The translations under genes and the position numbers were made by a program. Positions 9,049-21,286 of a stretch of DNA of 64,000 nucleotides are shown in pieces. The stretch spans positions 1-64,000 of the forward strand of contig CABHOP010000030.1 of the NCBI GenBank assembly GCA_902168085.1. Direction: 5' to 3'. Positions within the stretch are counted from its first letter, which is position 1. Every line of letters starts with the position of its first letter. The DNA comes from an uncultured Bacteroides sp. (GTDB lineage: Bacteria; Bacteroidota; Bacteroidia; Chitinophagales; Chitinophagaceae). Below the pieces are notes generated by a model that ran no database searches, had not been told where the DNA came from, and was given only the letters and a program-made list of their open reading frames with translations.

Positions 9049-11523
9049 ATGAAAAGAACCTTATTACTCTTTCTGTCATTGTGGCTATATGTAGGGGCGT
9101 TTGCACAGATACCTCAATACACCTATACAAACAACGCAACAGGTGGTAATTACATTCCTTTTGGTGTGGGTTCCGGATGGAACAATTACCGGTCGCAATT
9201 TTTGTATTTGCCGGGCGATTTCCCTACTGCGCCTGCACTTCCCGGTTTTATTACTACCATATATTTCAGGGCATATTATGCTACGTCTTCGTTTACGCTC
9301 AATGATTTGAATGTTTCTATCGGAAACACCAGCGTCACAAGCCTTACCGGTTATGTTACCGGGTTGACTCCGGTATTTTCTGCCAGTTCATACTCATGGT
9401 CCGGGCTGATTGCCGGCCAGTGGTTCGCCATTCCGCTTCCTACACCTGTATATGTAGATTTAACGCAACCTCTTGTTATAGATGTTAGCCAAACAGGTGG
9501 CTCTGGCGGTATCCCGGTATATGCAGGGGGCACACCGGTTAGTAGCACATATACAGGCAATACACATGCTTATAGTACAACATCCAGTACTTCTGCCAGC
9601 ACACGCCGTTATTCTTATCAGTTTGGTTTCGATTTTTTCGTCGGCTACCCCTGTACAGGTACGCCTACTGCAGATGTAGTGGCACCCACACCTGTATGTC
9701 CTAGCAAAGGATATGTTGTGAAACCCGGTACGTTTTATGCGGATGCTACTTATGATTGGGAATATTCTGATGACGGTACTACCTGGAACCCTTACCTGGG
9801 TCCTGTAGGGCAATTGGCAGATTTCCGCGATTCTATTACCGCGACCCGTTGGTACAGGTGTAAGATCACTTGTATCGCAACCGGCTTATCATATACTACC
9901 CCTGCGAAGAAAGTAGAGATTGCACCGTTCTATTACTGTTATTGCGATAATGGTGCGGCAATAAGTACCGGCCTTGATGTAGGTAATGTAAAAATGATTG
10001 CCCAGTCTATTTATAAACCGAAGAGCGATACCCTGCTGGATAATGGCAATGCCTCGCCGCCAACCAGTAACGTGCAGGCGAAAAACACCTACAGTACGTT
10101 CCAGTACAGTATCCCGCCGATAAAGATGTACCGCGATTCGGTGTATGCGTTACATGTATCACGCATCACCTCTGCTGCCACCGCCAAAGATGCGAACGTG
10201 AGCATCTTTATAGACCTGGACCGTGATGGTGTTTTTGATGCAAGCGATAAAGTTTTCCAGAAACAGATCAACAGCCTGTCGCTGGTCGCCCATACGGAGA
10301 TCGATACGATCACGATCCCGATGACAGCCGAGATAGGCCTTACAGGTATGCGTGTGATTATGCGCGATGCACCGAACAACCCGGATTCCTGCGGTTATTT
10401 CGGTGAAGGTGAAACGGAAGACTACCTGGTAGATATGCGCTACGAGCCTTGTAAAGGCCCTCAGAACCCCGGTACGGTAGACCCGAGCGATACCTCGTTA
10501 TGCACAGGTTATGACTATGTGGTAGCCGATACGACGTATGAGAAGAAGAAATCAGAGATCACACGCTACTGGCAGGTATCAGGCGATAACATCAACTGGA
10601 ACGGCATAACCGGCAGTACCAATAAAGACATGCTGCCCTTCATTTTCACCGGCCAGCCATTATACTACCGTGTTCGCAATATCTGCGAGGCGACAGCCGA
10701 TACGACCTATACGGACGGCCGCCTGGTAAATGCGAAAGCCGGCTATAAATGTTATTGCTACAGCCAGGCCGAAGGCATCAGCCAGGACAGCAGTGATATC
10801 GGCGGTATCCGCATTGGTGACTATACGTATATGACCGGCGGCCCGCACACACTGAACCCGGATGCGCGCCGCAAACGCACCGACCATACGGACGGCCAGG
10901 TACCGGTGTTGTATATAGACAGTACCTACAATATGTATGTATACCATACGATGCGCAGCGCAGAGCATGCCGATGCGAAGGTGACGATCTTTATGGACTT
11001 CAATAACAACAAGCAATATGACCTTCCGTACGAGCGTGTATATACGGGCTATACCGGCATCGGCAACTTTACGGTGGTAGACCCTGTAACGATACCGAAG
11101 AATGTGATCACCAACATACCTACGGGATTAAGGGTGATCCTGAACAACGATCTGGCACCGAACGTACCGTCAGATGAAGCGTGTGGTGCCTATACATCGG
11201 GCGAAACGGAAGACTTTATCGTAGAGTTCCGCAGAAACTTCCCTGCGGGTGTGAACGGGCTGGAAAATGAAGTAGGCTTCAACATGTTCCCGAACCCTAC
11301 GACAGGTAAGTTCGTATTGCAGTATAACAGCAATAAAGAAGTGAAGGATGTTACGGTTACGGTAACAGGTATCACAGGGCAGAAGGTATTTGAGAAAGCC
11401 TATCAAAAGAAAGATCGTGAGTTCAGCCAGGAGATAGACCTGAGCGAGATGCCACGTGGCGTGTACTATGTAGAGCTGAATGCCGGAGGCGAGAAGATGA
11501 TGCAGAAACTGACAGTGAAATAA
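9049..11523 (+). CDS. Secreted GEVED-domain protein with T9SS tail (copy 2)
   Basis: An 824-residue exported protein. The open frame begins at 8974, but the signal peptide MKRTLLLFLSLWLYVGAFAQ begins at ATG 9049 (another ATG is at 9043), so 9049 is chosen. Order: a beta-sandwich-like N-terminal domain of about 200 residues (IPQYTYTNN onward), an Ig-like segment (DWEYSDDGTTWNPY), two GEVED domains (DLDRDGVFD with GEGETEDYLV; DFNNNKQYD with SGETEDFIV) and a type A sorting domain (MFPNPTTGKFVLQ to the end). From 10135 to the stop its DNA is identical to copy 3. It lies between its own terminator and that of copy 1, so the three paralogues look like separate transcription units. Confidence 0.88.
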   Translation: MKRTLLLFLSLWLYVGAFAQIPQYTYTNNATGGNYIPFGVGSGWNNYRSQFLYLPGDFPTAPALPGFITTIYFRAYYATSSFTLNDLNVSIGNTSVTSLTGYVTGLTPVFSASSYSWSGLIAGQWFAIPLPTPVYVDLTQPLVIDVSQTGGSGGIPVYAGGTPVSSTYTGNTHAYSTTSSTSASTRRYSYQFGFDFFVGYPCTGTPTADVVAPTPVCPSKGYVVKPGTFYADATYDWEYSDDGTTWNPYLGPVGQLADFRDSITATRWYRCKITCIATGLSYTTPAKKVEIAPFYYCYCDNGAAISTGLDVGNVKMIAQSIYKPKSDTLLDNGNASPPTSNVQAKNTYSTFQYSIPPIKMYRDSVYALHVSRITSAATAKDANVSIFIDLDRDGVFDASDKVFQKQINSLSLVAHTEIDTITIPMTAEIGLTGMRVIMRDAPNNPDSCGYFGEGETEDYLVDMRYEPCKGPQNPGTVDPSDTSLCTGYDYVVADTTYEKKKSEITRYWQVSGDNINWNGITGSTNKDMLPFIFTGQPLYYRVRNICEATADTTYTDGRLVNAKAGYKCYCYSQAEGISQDSSDIGGIRIGDYTYMTGGPHTLNPDARRKRTDHTDGQVPVLYIDSTYNMYVYHTMRSAEHADAKVTIFMDFNNNKQYDLPYERVYTGYTGIGNFTVVDPVTIPKNVITNIPTGLRVILNNDLAPNVPSDEACGAYTSGETEDFIVEFRRNFPAGVNGLENEVGFNMFPNPTTGKFVLQYNSNKEVKDVTVTVTGITGQKVFEKAYQKKDREFSQEIDLSEMPRGVYYVELNAGGEKMMQKLTVK
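10135..11523 (+). repeat. Identical 1,389-bp block, first copy (pairs with 12798-14186)
   Basis: Line-by-line comparison shows no difference from 12798-14186, through the stop codon. Just upstream only scattered changes are seen (for example at 10134, and further back to about 9730); beyond that the genes diverge strongly. About 20 bp after the stop are also nearly identical. Confidence 0.92.
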
Positions 11524-11546
11524 ACAGTACACTTTTGTAAAATATA

Positions 11547-11575
11547 CTAAGCCCTGCTAAAACAGCGGGGCTTAG
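11547..11575 (+). terminator. Hairpin terminator after GEVED copy 2
   Basis: A 12-bp stem (11547-11558 with 11564-11575, one G-T pair) and a 5-base loop. The T run is poor on this strand. It resembles the hairpin after copy 3. Confidence 0.65.
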
Positions 11576-11699
11576 TTCATTAGATAAACTAAATGAAAGG
11601 CTTTTTAACCGACTATTAGTATAAATATTTTAATTTGAAATCAAGTATTTTTTCTATACCTTAACCGCACATATGTACCGATAAATACACCTTTTTGAT

Positions 11700-14186
11700 A
11701 TGAAAAGAATTTTATTGTTTGCTGCATTGCTCCTTTCAATGCTGACTAATAAATCCTTCGCGCAAATTCCGCAGTATACCTATACTACCACGAATTGCGG
11801 CGACTATGTGCCTTTCGGCGTAACTTCAGGATGGGGCAACTACAAGGTTCAGATCCTGTATTTTCCGGGAGACTTTGCTACATTGCCGGCACAACCGGGT
11901 TTTATTACGGCAGTGTACTTTCAGGCTTATTGGGCTACGGGTGCATCCGTTTTTAACAATCTGACCGTTTCTATCGGTAATACTGCCCTTACAACACTTA
12001 CCACAACTTTTCAAACGGGCTTAACAGTTGGTTATGGTCCCAATAACTTTTCACTGGGGCCGGTTACTGCCAATCAGTGGTTCAAAATAGATTTCCCAAC
12101 GCCGGTGTACGTAGATGCGTCTCAGCCTTTTATTATAGAGGTGAGTACAACAGGTGGCTCGGGTGGGTTCCCTGTCAATTCGTGCGGAGCACCTAAAAAT
12201 CCGGCTTTCAATGGCCGTAATACCCGTTTGTATGGCCCTACACCTAATACAACAGGTTTTACAGGTTCTAACTATACCTATGCTTGTGGACTCGATTTCT
12301 TTGCAGGCTATCCTTGTACGGATGTGCCTAAGTCGAATGTACTGGCTCCGGATTTGTTTTGTCCTAATAAAGGATTTAAAGTACAACCTGAAACATTCTA
12401 TGCAGATGCTACTTATGATTGGGAGTATTCTGATGACGGCACTACCTGGAACCCCTACCTCGGTCCTGTGGGCCTGATGGCAGATTTCCGCGATTCTATT
12501 ACCGCGACCCGTTGGTACAGGTGTAAGATCACTTGTATCGCAACCGGCTTATCATATATGACACCTGCGAAGAAAGTAGAGGTTGCACCGTTCTATTATT
12601 GTTATTGTGATAATGGTGCTGCGATAAGTACCGGCCTTGATGTAGGTAATGTAAAAATGATTGCCCAGTCTATTTATAAGCCGAAGAGCGATACCCTGCT
12701 GGATAATGGCAATGCCTCGCCGCCCACCAGTAACGTGCAGGCGAAAAACACCTACAGTACGTTCCAGTACAGCATCCCGCCGATAAAGATGTACCGTGAT
12801 TCGGTGTATGCGTTACATGTATCACGCATCACCTCTGCTGCCACCGCCAAAGATGCGAACGTGAGCATCTTTATAGACCTGGACCGTGATGGTGTTTTTG
12901 ATGCAAGCGATAAAGTTTTCCAGAAACAGATCAACAGCCTGTCGCTGGTCGCCCATACGGAGATCGATACGATCACGATCCCGATGACAGCCGAGATAGG
13001 CCTTACAGGTATGCGTGTGATTATGCGCGATGCACCGAACAACCCGGATTCCTGCGGTTATTTCGGTGAAGGTGAAACGGAAGACTACCTGGTAGATATG
13101 CGCTACGAGCCTTGTAAAGGCCCTCAGAACCCCGGTACGGTAGACCCGAGCGATACCTCGTTATGCACAGGTTATGACTATGTGGTAGCCGATACGACGT
13201 ATGAGAAGAAGAAATCAGAGATCACACGCTACTGGCAGGTATCAGGCGATAACATCAACTGGAACGGCATAACCGGCAGTACCAATAAAGACATGCTGCC
13301 CTTCATTTTCACCGGCCAGCCATTATACTACCGTGTTCGCAATATCTGCGAGGCGACAGCCGATACGACCTATACGGACGGCCGCCTGGTAAATGCGAAA
13401 GCCGGCTATAAATGTTATTGCTACAGCCAGGCCGAAGGCATCAGCCAGGACAGCAGTGATATCGGCGGTATCCGCATTGGTGACTATACGTATATGACCG
13501 GCGGCCCGCACACACTGAACCCGGATGCGCGCCGCAAACGCACCGACCATACGGACGGCCAGGTACCGGTGTTGTATATAGACAGTACCTACAATATGTA
13601 TGTATACCATACGATGCGCAGCGCAGAGCATGCCGATGCGAAGGTGACGATCTTTATGGACTTCAATAACAACAAGCAATATGACCTTCCGTACGAGCGT
13701 GTATATACGGGCTATACCGGCATCGGCAACTTTACGGTGGTAGACCCTGTAACGATACCGAAGAATGTGATCACCAACATACCTACGGGATTAAGGGTGA
13801 TCCTGAACAACGATCTGGCACCGAACGTACCGTCAGATGAAGCGTGTGGTGCCTATACATCGGGCGAAACGGAAGACTTTATCGTAGAGTTCCGCAGAAA
13901 CTTCCCTGCGGGTGTGAACGGGCTGGAAAATGAAGTAGGCTTCAACATGTTCCCGAACCCTACGACAGGTAAGTTCGTATTGCAGTATAACAGCAATAAA
14001 GAAGTGAAGGATGTTACGGTTACGGTAACAGGTATCACAGGGCAGAAGGTATTTGAGAAAGCCTATCAAAAGAAAGATCGTGAGTTCAGCCAGGAGATAG
14101 ACCTGAGCGAGATGCCACGTGGCGTGTACTATGTAGAGCTGAATGCCGGAGGCGAGAAGATGATGCAGAAACTGACAGTGAAATAA
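11700..14186 (+). CDS. Secreted GEVED-domain protein with T9SS tail (copy 3)
   Basis: An 828-residue paralogue of the preceding gene. The start ATG 11700 gives the signal peptide MKRILLFAALLLSMLTNKSFAQ. The N-terminal domain (IPQYTYTTT to about residue 215) is clearly related to that of copy 2 but diverged, including changed loop lengths. From the Ig-like segment on the proteins are almost the same, and the last 462 residues are identical. Two GEVED domains and a type A sorting domain end the protein, so it should also be displayed on the surface through the type IX system. The variable N-terminus with a constant C-terminus suggests that binding specificity lies at the N-terminus (inference). 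Confidence 0.88.
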   Translation: MKRILLFAALLLSMLTNKSFAQIPQYTYTTTNCGDYVPFGVTSGWGNYKVQILYFPGDFATLPAQPGFITAVYFQAYWATGASVFNNLTVSIGNTALTTLTTTFQTGLTVGYGPNNFSLGPVTANQWFKIDFPTPVYVDASQPFIIEVSTTGGSGGFPVNSCGAPKNPAFNGRNTRLYGPTPNTTGFTGSNYTYACGLDFFAGYPCTDVPKSNVLAPDLFCPNKGFKVQPETFYADATYDWEYSDDGTTWNPYLGPVGLMADFRDSITATRWYRCKITCIATGLSYMTPAKKVEVAPFYYCYCDNGAAISTGLDVGNVKMIAQSIYKPKSDTLLDNGNASPPTSNVQAKNTYSTFQYSIPPIKMYRDSVYALHVSRITSAATAKDANVSIFIDLDRDGVFDASDKVFQKQINSLSLVAHTEIDTITIPMTAEIGLTGMRVIMRDAPNNPDSCGYFGEGETEDYLVDMRYEPCKGPQNPGTVDPSDTSLCTGYDYVVADTTYEKKKSEITRYWQVSGDNINWNGITGSTNKDMLPFIFTGQPLYYRVRNICEATADTTYTDGRLVNAKAGYKCYCYSQAEGISQDSSDIGGIRIGDYTYMTGGPHTLNPDARRKRTDHTDGQVPVLYIDSTYNMYVYHTMRSAEHADAKVTIFMDFNNNKQYDLPYERVYTGYTGIGNFTVVDPVTIPKNVITNIPTGLRVILNNDLAPNVPSDEACGAYTSGETEDFIVEFRRNFPAGVNGLENEVGFNMFPNPTTGKFVLQYNSNKEVKDVTVTVTGITGQKVFEKAYQKKDREFSQEIDLSEMPRGVYYVELNAGGEKMMQKLTVK
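12798..14186 (+). repeat. Identical 1,389-bp block, second copy (pairs with 10135-11523)
   Basis: The second copy of the identical segment, offset by 2,663 bp. It covers both GEVED domains and the sorting domain. Such long identity in tandem paralogues whose 5' parts differ points to recent gene conversion or unequal crossing-over. Confidence 0.92.
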
Positions 14187-14210
14187 GCAATACACTTTTG
14201 TAAAATATAA

Positions 14211-14243
14211 TTAGCCCCGCTGTTTTAGCGAGGCTAATTTTTT
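14211..14243 (+). terminator. Rho-independent terminator after GEVED copy 3
   Basis: An 11-bp stem (14211-14221 with 14227-14237) with one mismatch, followed by six T. It lies at the start of the 301-bp gap before nrdJ (14187-14487). Confidence 0.8.
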
Positions 14244-14313
14244 GCCCTTTAGCGTACATTACTTTAATATAAAATAATCTTTAAAATAACAAAATATCTT
14301 TCCACGGCTGAAA

Positions 14314-14390
14314 TGTGCATAAATACAGCTAAATGCTTTATAGGAAAGGCTTTAACCCGCATTGAATAATACTTCGTAACTTTATCCACA
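14314..14390 (+). promoter_or_regulatory. Pair of DnaA-box-like sites upstream of nrdJ
   Basis: TTATCCACA at 14382-14390 and, on the other strand, TTATGCACA (plus strand TGTGCATAA, 14314-14322) both match the DnaA box TTATNCACA. They face each other about 60 bp apart, 98-174 bp before the reductase start. The rest of the 14244-14487 gap is AT-rich; no cobalamin-riboswitch B12 box was recognised, and no exact -7 box was found. Confidence 0.45.
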
Positions 14391-14487
14391 GCAGGTTGAT
14401 TACTAATTTCCTCCCCCATAATTGTTTTAAATATTTTCGCTATTCATCAGAGGAAAATCAACTTATCTCAACAAATATTTTTTACCC

Positions 14488-17817
<3,330 letters not shown>

Positions 17818-17842
17818 TTACTAACCCATATACATAGATTGC

Positions 17843-17871
17843 AAAAGGCTACCAAATGGTAGCCTTTTTTT
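17843..17871 (+). terminator. Rho-independent terminator after nrdJ
   Basis: A perfect stem with GGCTACC and GGTAGCC arms extended by AAAA/TTTT, and a T run. The same stem recurs at 19357-19386. Confidence 0.88.
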
Positions 17872-17946
17872 AATGACGGATAAAATGACATATATATTCA
17901 CTATGGCTGGTTTTTAATTATTATTATTTTAGTAAAAAGGTAACCT

Positions 17947-18387
17947 ATGAAAAACTTTATCTGCCTGATAGTAATACTCTTTTGTTTCTCTTGTAAAAAA
18001 GACAAGACAGAACCAGTGGATGTTAGAGAACAGTATAAAGGTTTATTTAAAGTGCGGATTGCTCACCACTACAGTAGTTTTTCATTTCCGCCAAGTGTAG
18101 ATACGAGTTACAATACAATATTAAGAGTTGATTATGCTGTTTCAGATAGTGTTGCTTATAGCAAATCATCAGTAATGCCCGCTATATCTTTATACGATAC
18201 TATAAGCAAGAAGATGTACGCCAGGTTGGGTGTTGGTGCTTCAGGTAAAATATACAATCAATACAATAGACTCTATAGTATTTATGAAGGTGGGTTTGTA
18301 GGACGCGACTCTATCAATTGCTATTTCGGAGGCGAGGATAACCATAGCTCAGAAGTTGATACGCTGGTAGGTTACCGCATTAAATGA
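17947..18387 (+). CDS. Small hypothetical lipoprotein
   Basis: A 146-residue protein of unknown function. The N-terminus MKNFICLIVILFCFSCKK is a lipoprotein signal peptide whose lipobox cysteine is C16. The mature part is short, with many Tyr and Ser, and probably beta-rich; it has no recognised domain. Many Bacteroidota lipoproteins of this size sit at the outer membrane; that location is inferred. It stands alone after the nrdJ terminator; a weak hairpin sharing the sequence GGTAGCCTTTTTT follows at about 18394-18418. Confidence 0.65.
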   Translation: MKNFICLIVILFCFSCKKDKTEPVDVREQYKGLFKVRIAHHYSSFSFPPSVDTSYNTILRVDYAVSDSVAYSKSSVMPAISLYDTISKKMYARLGVGASGKIYNQYNRLYSIYEGGFVGRDSINCYFGGEDNHSSEVDTLVGYRIK

Positions 18388-18458
18388 TTTTAGTGGCTGT
18401 AAGTTGGTAGCCTTTTTTATATGGCATATGTTTTGCTCGTGATAGTAAAACCACTATT

Positions 18459-19288
18459 ATGCACCGCTACCTCTTACTATGTATGATGCCATTGCTGCTG
18501 GCATCCTGCACACAAAGCATGTATTTCCCCGACCGCGTCAATTCACCCGGCTTTAAAGAGAAAGGAGAAGCAAAGCTGGTACTGGCTACAAAATTTACAA
18601 GCAACGATGCGGATTCACTTAACAAGGGCTGGCTCAATCCCGCTGCCGATATAGCTCATGCCGTTTCAAACCACATAGCTGTGTTTGCTTCTTACAGGTC
18701 CCTGCAAAACCGGTATATCCGCGAGCATATTCCTGATGAATATGATAATACGCGCTGGAGTCATGATACCATTATGGGTGGGCGCTTTACGGGTAATTAC
18801 TTCGATGCCGGTGCAGGCTATTTCTCTGCGATAGGAGGCCGTGCAAAGATGGAAGTGTATGGCGGTATAGGCATGGGCAGTTTAAATCGTAACGGCAGGC
18901 TTATGCCGCAACTGAATTATGATGCCCGGTATTATCGTGTGTTCATACAGCCTGCCATGGCGCTACCAGCCGTCAGGATATTTTTTCTGTAATGGCAGGT
19001 ATGCGGCTGATGTTCCAGAAGTTCTATGCGTTCAGTTCGCCCAACCCCCGGTTGTATTATCGTGCAGCTACTATCAGCAGCTACGATTCTTACGATGTAC
19101 GCCACCCAGTGTATACCTTCTTAGAACCATTCGCCAACCTCGAGTTGGGTTATAAGTTTATCAAGGTGAATATGCAATTGGGCCTGTCTGTACCACTTAG
19201 TGGCAGGTCTGCAGATATTGCAGGGTTCAGTCCTTTATTCGGTAGCCTGGGCCTGGCATTCAATTATGCACCGCGTTATTTTAAGTAG
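18459..19288 (+). pseudogene. Frameshifted outer-membrane lipoprotein gene (about 276 aa if restored)
   Basis: Two frames cover this gene: 18459-18992 (177 aa, lipobox LLASC with C17) and 18992-19288 (98 aa). The first frame ends in the nonsense run ALPAVRIFFL. Adding one G after ATGG near 18960 makes the reading continue as QPAMGATSRQDIFSVMAGM straight into the second frame, giving one protein of about 276 residues. The content (alternating aromatic and glycine strands such as YFDAGAGYFSA and FKVNMQLGLSVPLSG-type segments, ending FNYAPRYFK) suggests a small beta-barrel or beta-sandwich lipoprotein. The cause is either a real frameshift or a miscounted GGG in the assembly. No function is recognised. 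Confidence 0.75.
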
Positions 19289-19356
19289 GTTTTGCTGAAG
19301 GCGATATTTTCCTGAAAGGCATTAGCTACAAACGTTACAGCACAAAGCTGCAATTG

Positions 19357-19386
19357 AAAAAGGCTACCAGAAATGGTAGCCTTTTC
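19357..19386. terminator. Bidirectional terminator between convergent genes
   Basis: A 12-bp perfect stem (19357-19368 with 19375-19386) built on the same GGCTACC/GGTAGCC arms as the nrdJ terminator. It serves the rightward lipoprotein gene and the leftward DUF4397 gene. Confidence 0.88.
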
Positions 19387-19406
19387 ATCTAACCGCTAGC
19401 CCCGTC

Positions 19407-21083
19407 CTATTGCTTTACAAACTTTATGACCTCGCTATGAGTGCCATTTTCCAATCTTATAAAATAAATCCCGTTGCCTATATTGCTGATGTTTATGTCG
19501 CTGCTGTTGCTGTTAGTTACAGCACTTATCATTTTACCTGTTACATCGTATATCGTTGCATTGTAGTTGCCTTTCCACCCGTTGATGTGTAGCACATTGG
19601 TAGCGGGATTAGGCCATACAGAAAATGTGTTACCGGCATCTATGTTTGCTACACTGTTGGTTACCGCCGGCAATGGTACCAATGCACCACCTGTAGCCAG
19701 TGCGGCATATAAGCCGAATGCAGGGCCATTACTGTTATTGGCTGGTGCCAGAAAGCCCGAAGCCAGCACGGTAATAGCTTGCCCTTGCAGGCCTAATGTT
19801 TGCAATGGCGCAGAATATGATTTAACAACAGTACTGCCGCTTGCATTGGTTACATCTATTGTATAGTTGCTGGTGGGTAACGACAGGTAAGTGCTGTAGC
19901 TGCCAAAGCTGATATCGTTTACTAAAGTATTGCCGCCAGAGCGTACATCAACAGTAGGTGCATCTGTACTGCCATGCATTACCAGTACATCTGTGTTACT
20001 GGCATTCGTACCCAGCTCACGTGCAGGTGCAAATGGGCTTAGCCTGAAGTCGGGGCTGGGGGTATAGCCCGAACCACTAACGATACCATTGGCTACCAAT
20101 ATATAACTACCGGCAGAATCCAGTGTTACATTCAGGTTGTAGAGCGTATCAGTTACAGCGGTACTGTTTTTTGGTGCAATGCCTATGTTCAGTGCTGTTT
20201 TGGCCGGTGCATCTATAAACGGTGTAGCTGTACGGAATGCAAAATTGTCCAGCAGTTTGTCTCCGTTCAGGTATACGTCTACAGAATCAGCAACGGCATC
20301 GGCACAGTTATGTATGGCTTGTACACGCGCCAATGCTTCAGGGCTGGTAGTAGGCAGTGGTATTAATGCACCACCGGCAGTAGGGGCTACATACAATCCG
20401 AATGCAGGGCCATTGCTGTTATTAGCCGGTGTCAGGAAGCCGGATGCCAATACTACAATTGCTTCACCGTCCAGGTTTAGTGTTTGCAATGGTGCGCTGT
20501 AAGTTTGCACGGTAGTAGCCCCTGTGGTAGTAGTTACGCGTATCTTATAGTCGGCAGTAGGCAGTTCAAGATAACCGGCAAAATTACCAAACGCGATATC
20601 GTCAACTAGTGTGTTGATACCACTACGCACATCTACGGTAGGCGCATCGGTGCTGCCATGCACCACCAGCACATCTGTATTGGCAGCATTCGCGGCCGCC
20701 TCCCTGCCCATGTTATATACACTTATCCTGAAAGGTACTGCAGGACTGTAACCGCTGCTGCTTTCAATGCCGTTTGCCACTGCTATGTATTTGGCACCGG
20801 CAGTCAATGTGGTGGAAAGGTTATAAAAGGTATCTGTTACTGCAGTGCTGTTTTGAGGCGCAATACCTACATTAATAGGTACACCTGCCGGTATGTCTAA
20901 AAAGCCGGTCGCGGTGCGGAAGGGTACATTATCCAATGCTTTGGTGCCATTCAGATAAACGTCAACACTGGCTGCTGCAGCATCAGGGCTGTTATGAATG
21001 ATTTGTACCCGTGCAGTCTGCGCATAGCCGGAAATCATAGCAGCACTTAAGGAAAGCGTAAGTAAAAATTTGTGTTTCATCAT
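19407..21083 (-). CDS. Secreted DUF4397-repeat protein with T9SS tail
   Basis: A 558-residue exported protein. The signal peptide runs to about A21 (ISGYA/QTARV). Two long tandem repeats follow (about 23-247 and 250-475), each with a DUF4397 core: RVQIIHNSPDA or RVQAIHNCADA, SVDVYLNG, FRTAT, and NVGIAPQNSTAVTDT or its twin. The second half of each repeat has HGSTDAPTVDVRSG and SAPLQTL and ends ASGFL-PANNSNGPAFGLY. The last 75 or so residues are a type A sorting domain (VWPNPATNVLHING to VIKFVKQ), so export through the type IX system is expected. DUF4397 has no proven biochemical role; a surface or matrix structural role is inferred. Confidence 0.85.
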   Translation of the reverse strand: MMKHKFLLTLSLSAAMISGYAQTARVQIIHNSPDAAAASVDVYLNGTKALDNVPFRTATGFLDIPAGVPINVGIAPQNSTAVTDTFYNLSTTLTAGAKYIAVANGIESSSGYSPAVPFRISVYNMGREAAANAANTDVLVVHGSTDAPTVDVRSGINTLVDDIAFGNFAGYLELPTADYKIRVTTTTGATTVQTYSAPLQTLNLDGEAIVVLASGFLTPANNSNGPAFGLYVAPTAGGALIPLPTTSPEALARVQAIHNCADAVADSVDVYLNGDKLLDNFAFRTATPFIDAPAKTALNIGIAPKNSTAVTDTLYNLNVTLDSAGSYILVANGIVSGSGYTPSPDFRLSPFAPARELGTNASNTDVLVMHGSTDAPTVDVRSGGNTLVNDISFGSYSTYLSLPTSNYTIDVTNASGSTVVKSYSAPLQTLGLQGQAITVLASGFLAPANNSNGPAFGLYAALATGGALVPLPAVTNSVANIDAGNTFSVWPNPATNVLHINGWKGNYNATIYDVTGKMISAVTNSNSSDINISNIGNGIYFIRLENGTHSEVIKFVKQ

Positions 21084-21286
21084 AGTTCACAGTTTTAGAT
21101 TCATTGAGGAAACACGACTTTTTAATATTTTGTTTAACCAATAGTGTCAATTCATTAAACGAATGACGCTTGTATGACAATGGTTCATACATCATGCATT
21201 CGGTATGGAAAAACCTTCAACAACCATGTGCATGTTGCTGGAATGTAGATGTTGTGTTGTTTGTATTTTACATATTTTGTCCGCCC

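Noticed and set aside
14187-14487. Cobalamin riboswitch before the B12-dependent reductase
   Set aside because: No B12-box-like sequence or matching fold was recognised.
21241-21273. GT-rich stretch resembling the reverse of the CA-rich repeat
   Set aside because: Only a loose similarity (TGTTGTGTTGTTTG), without the AACAAAACACAACA core.
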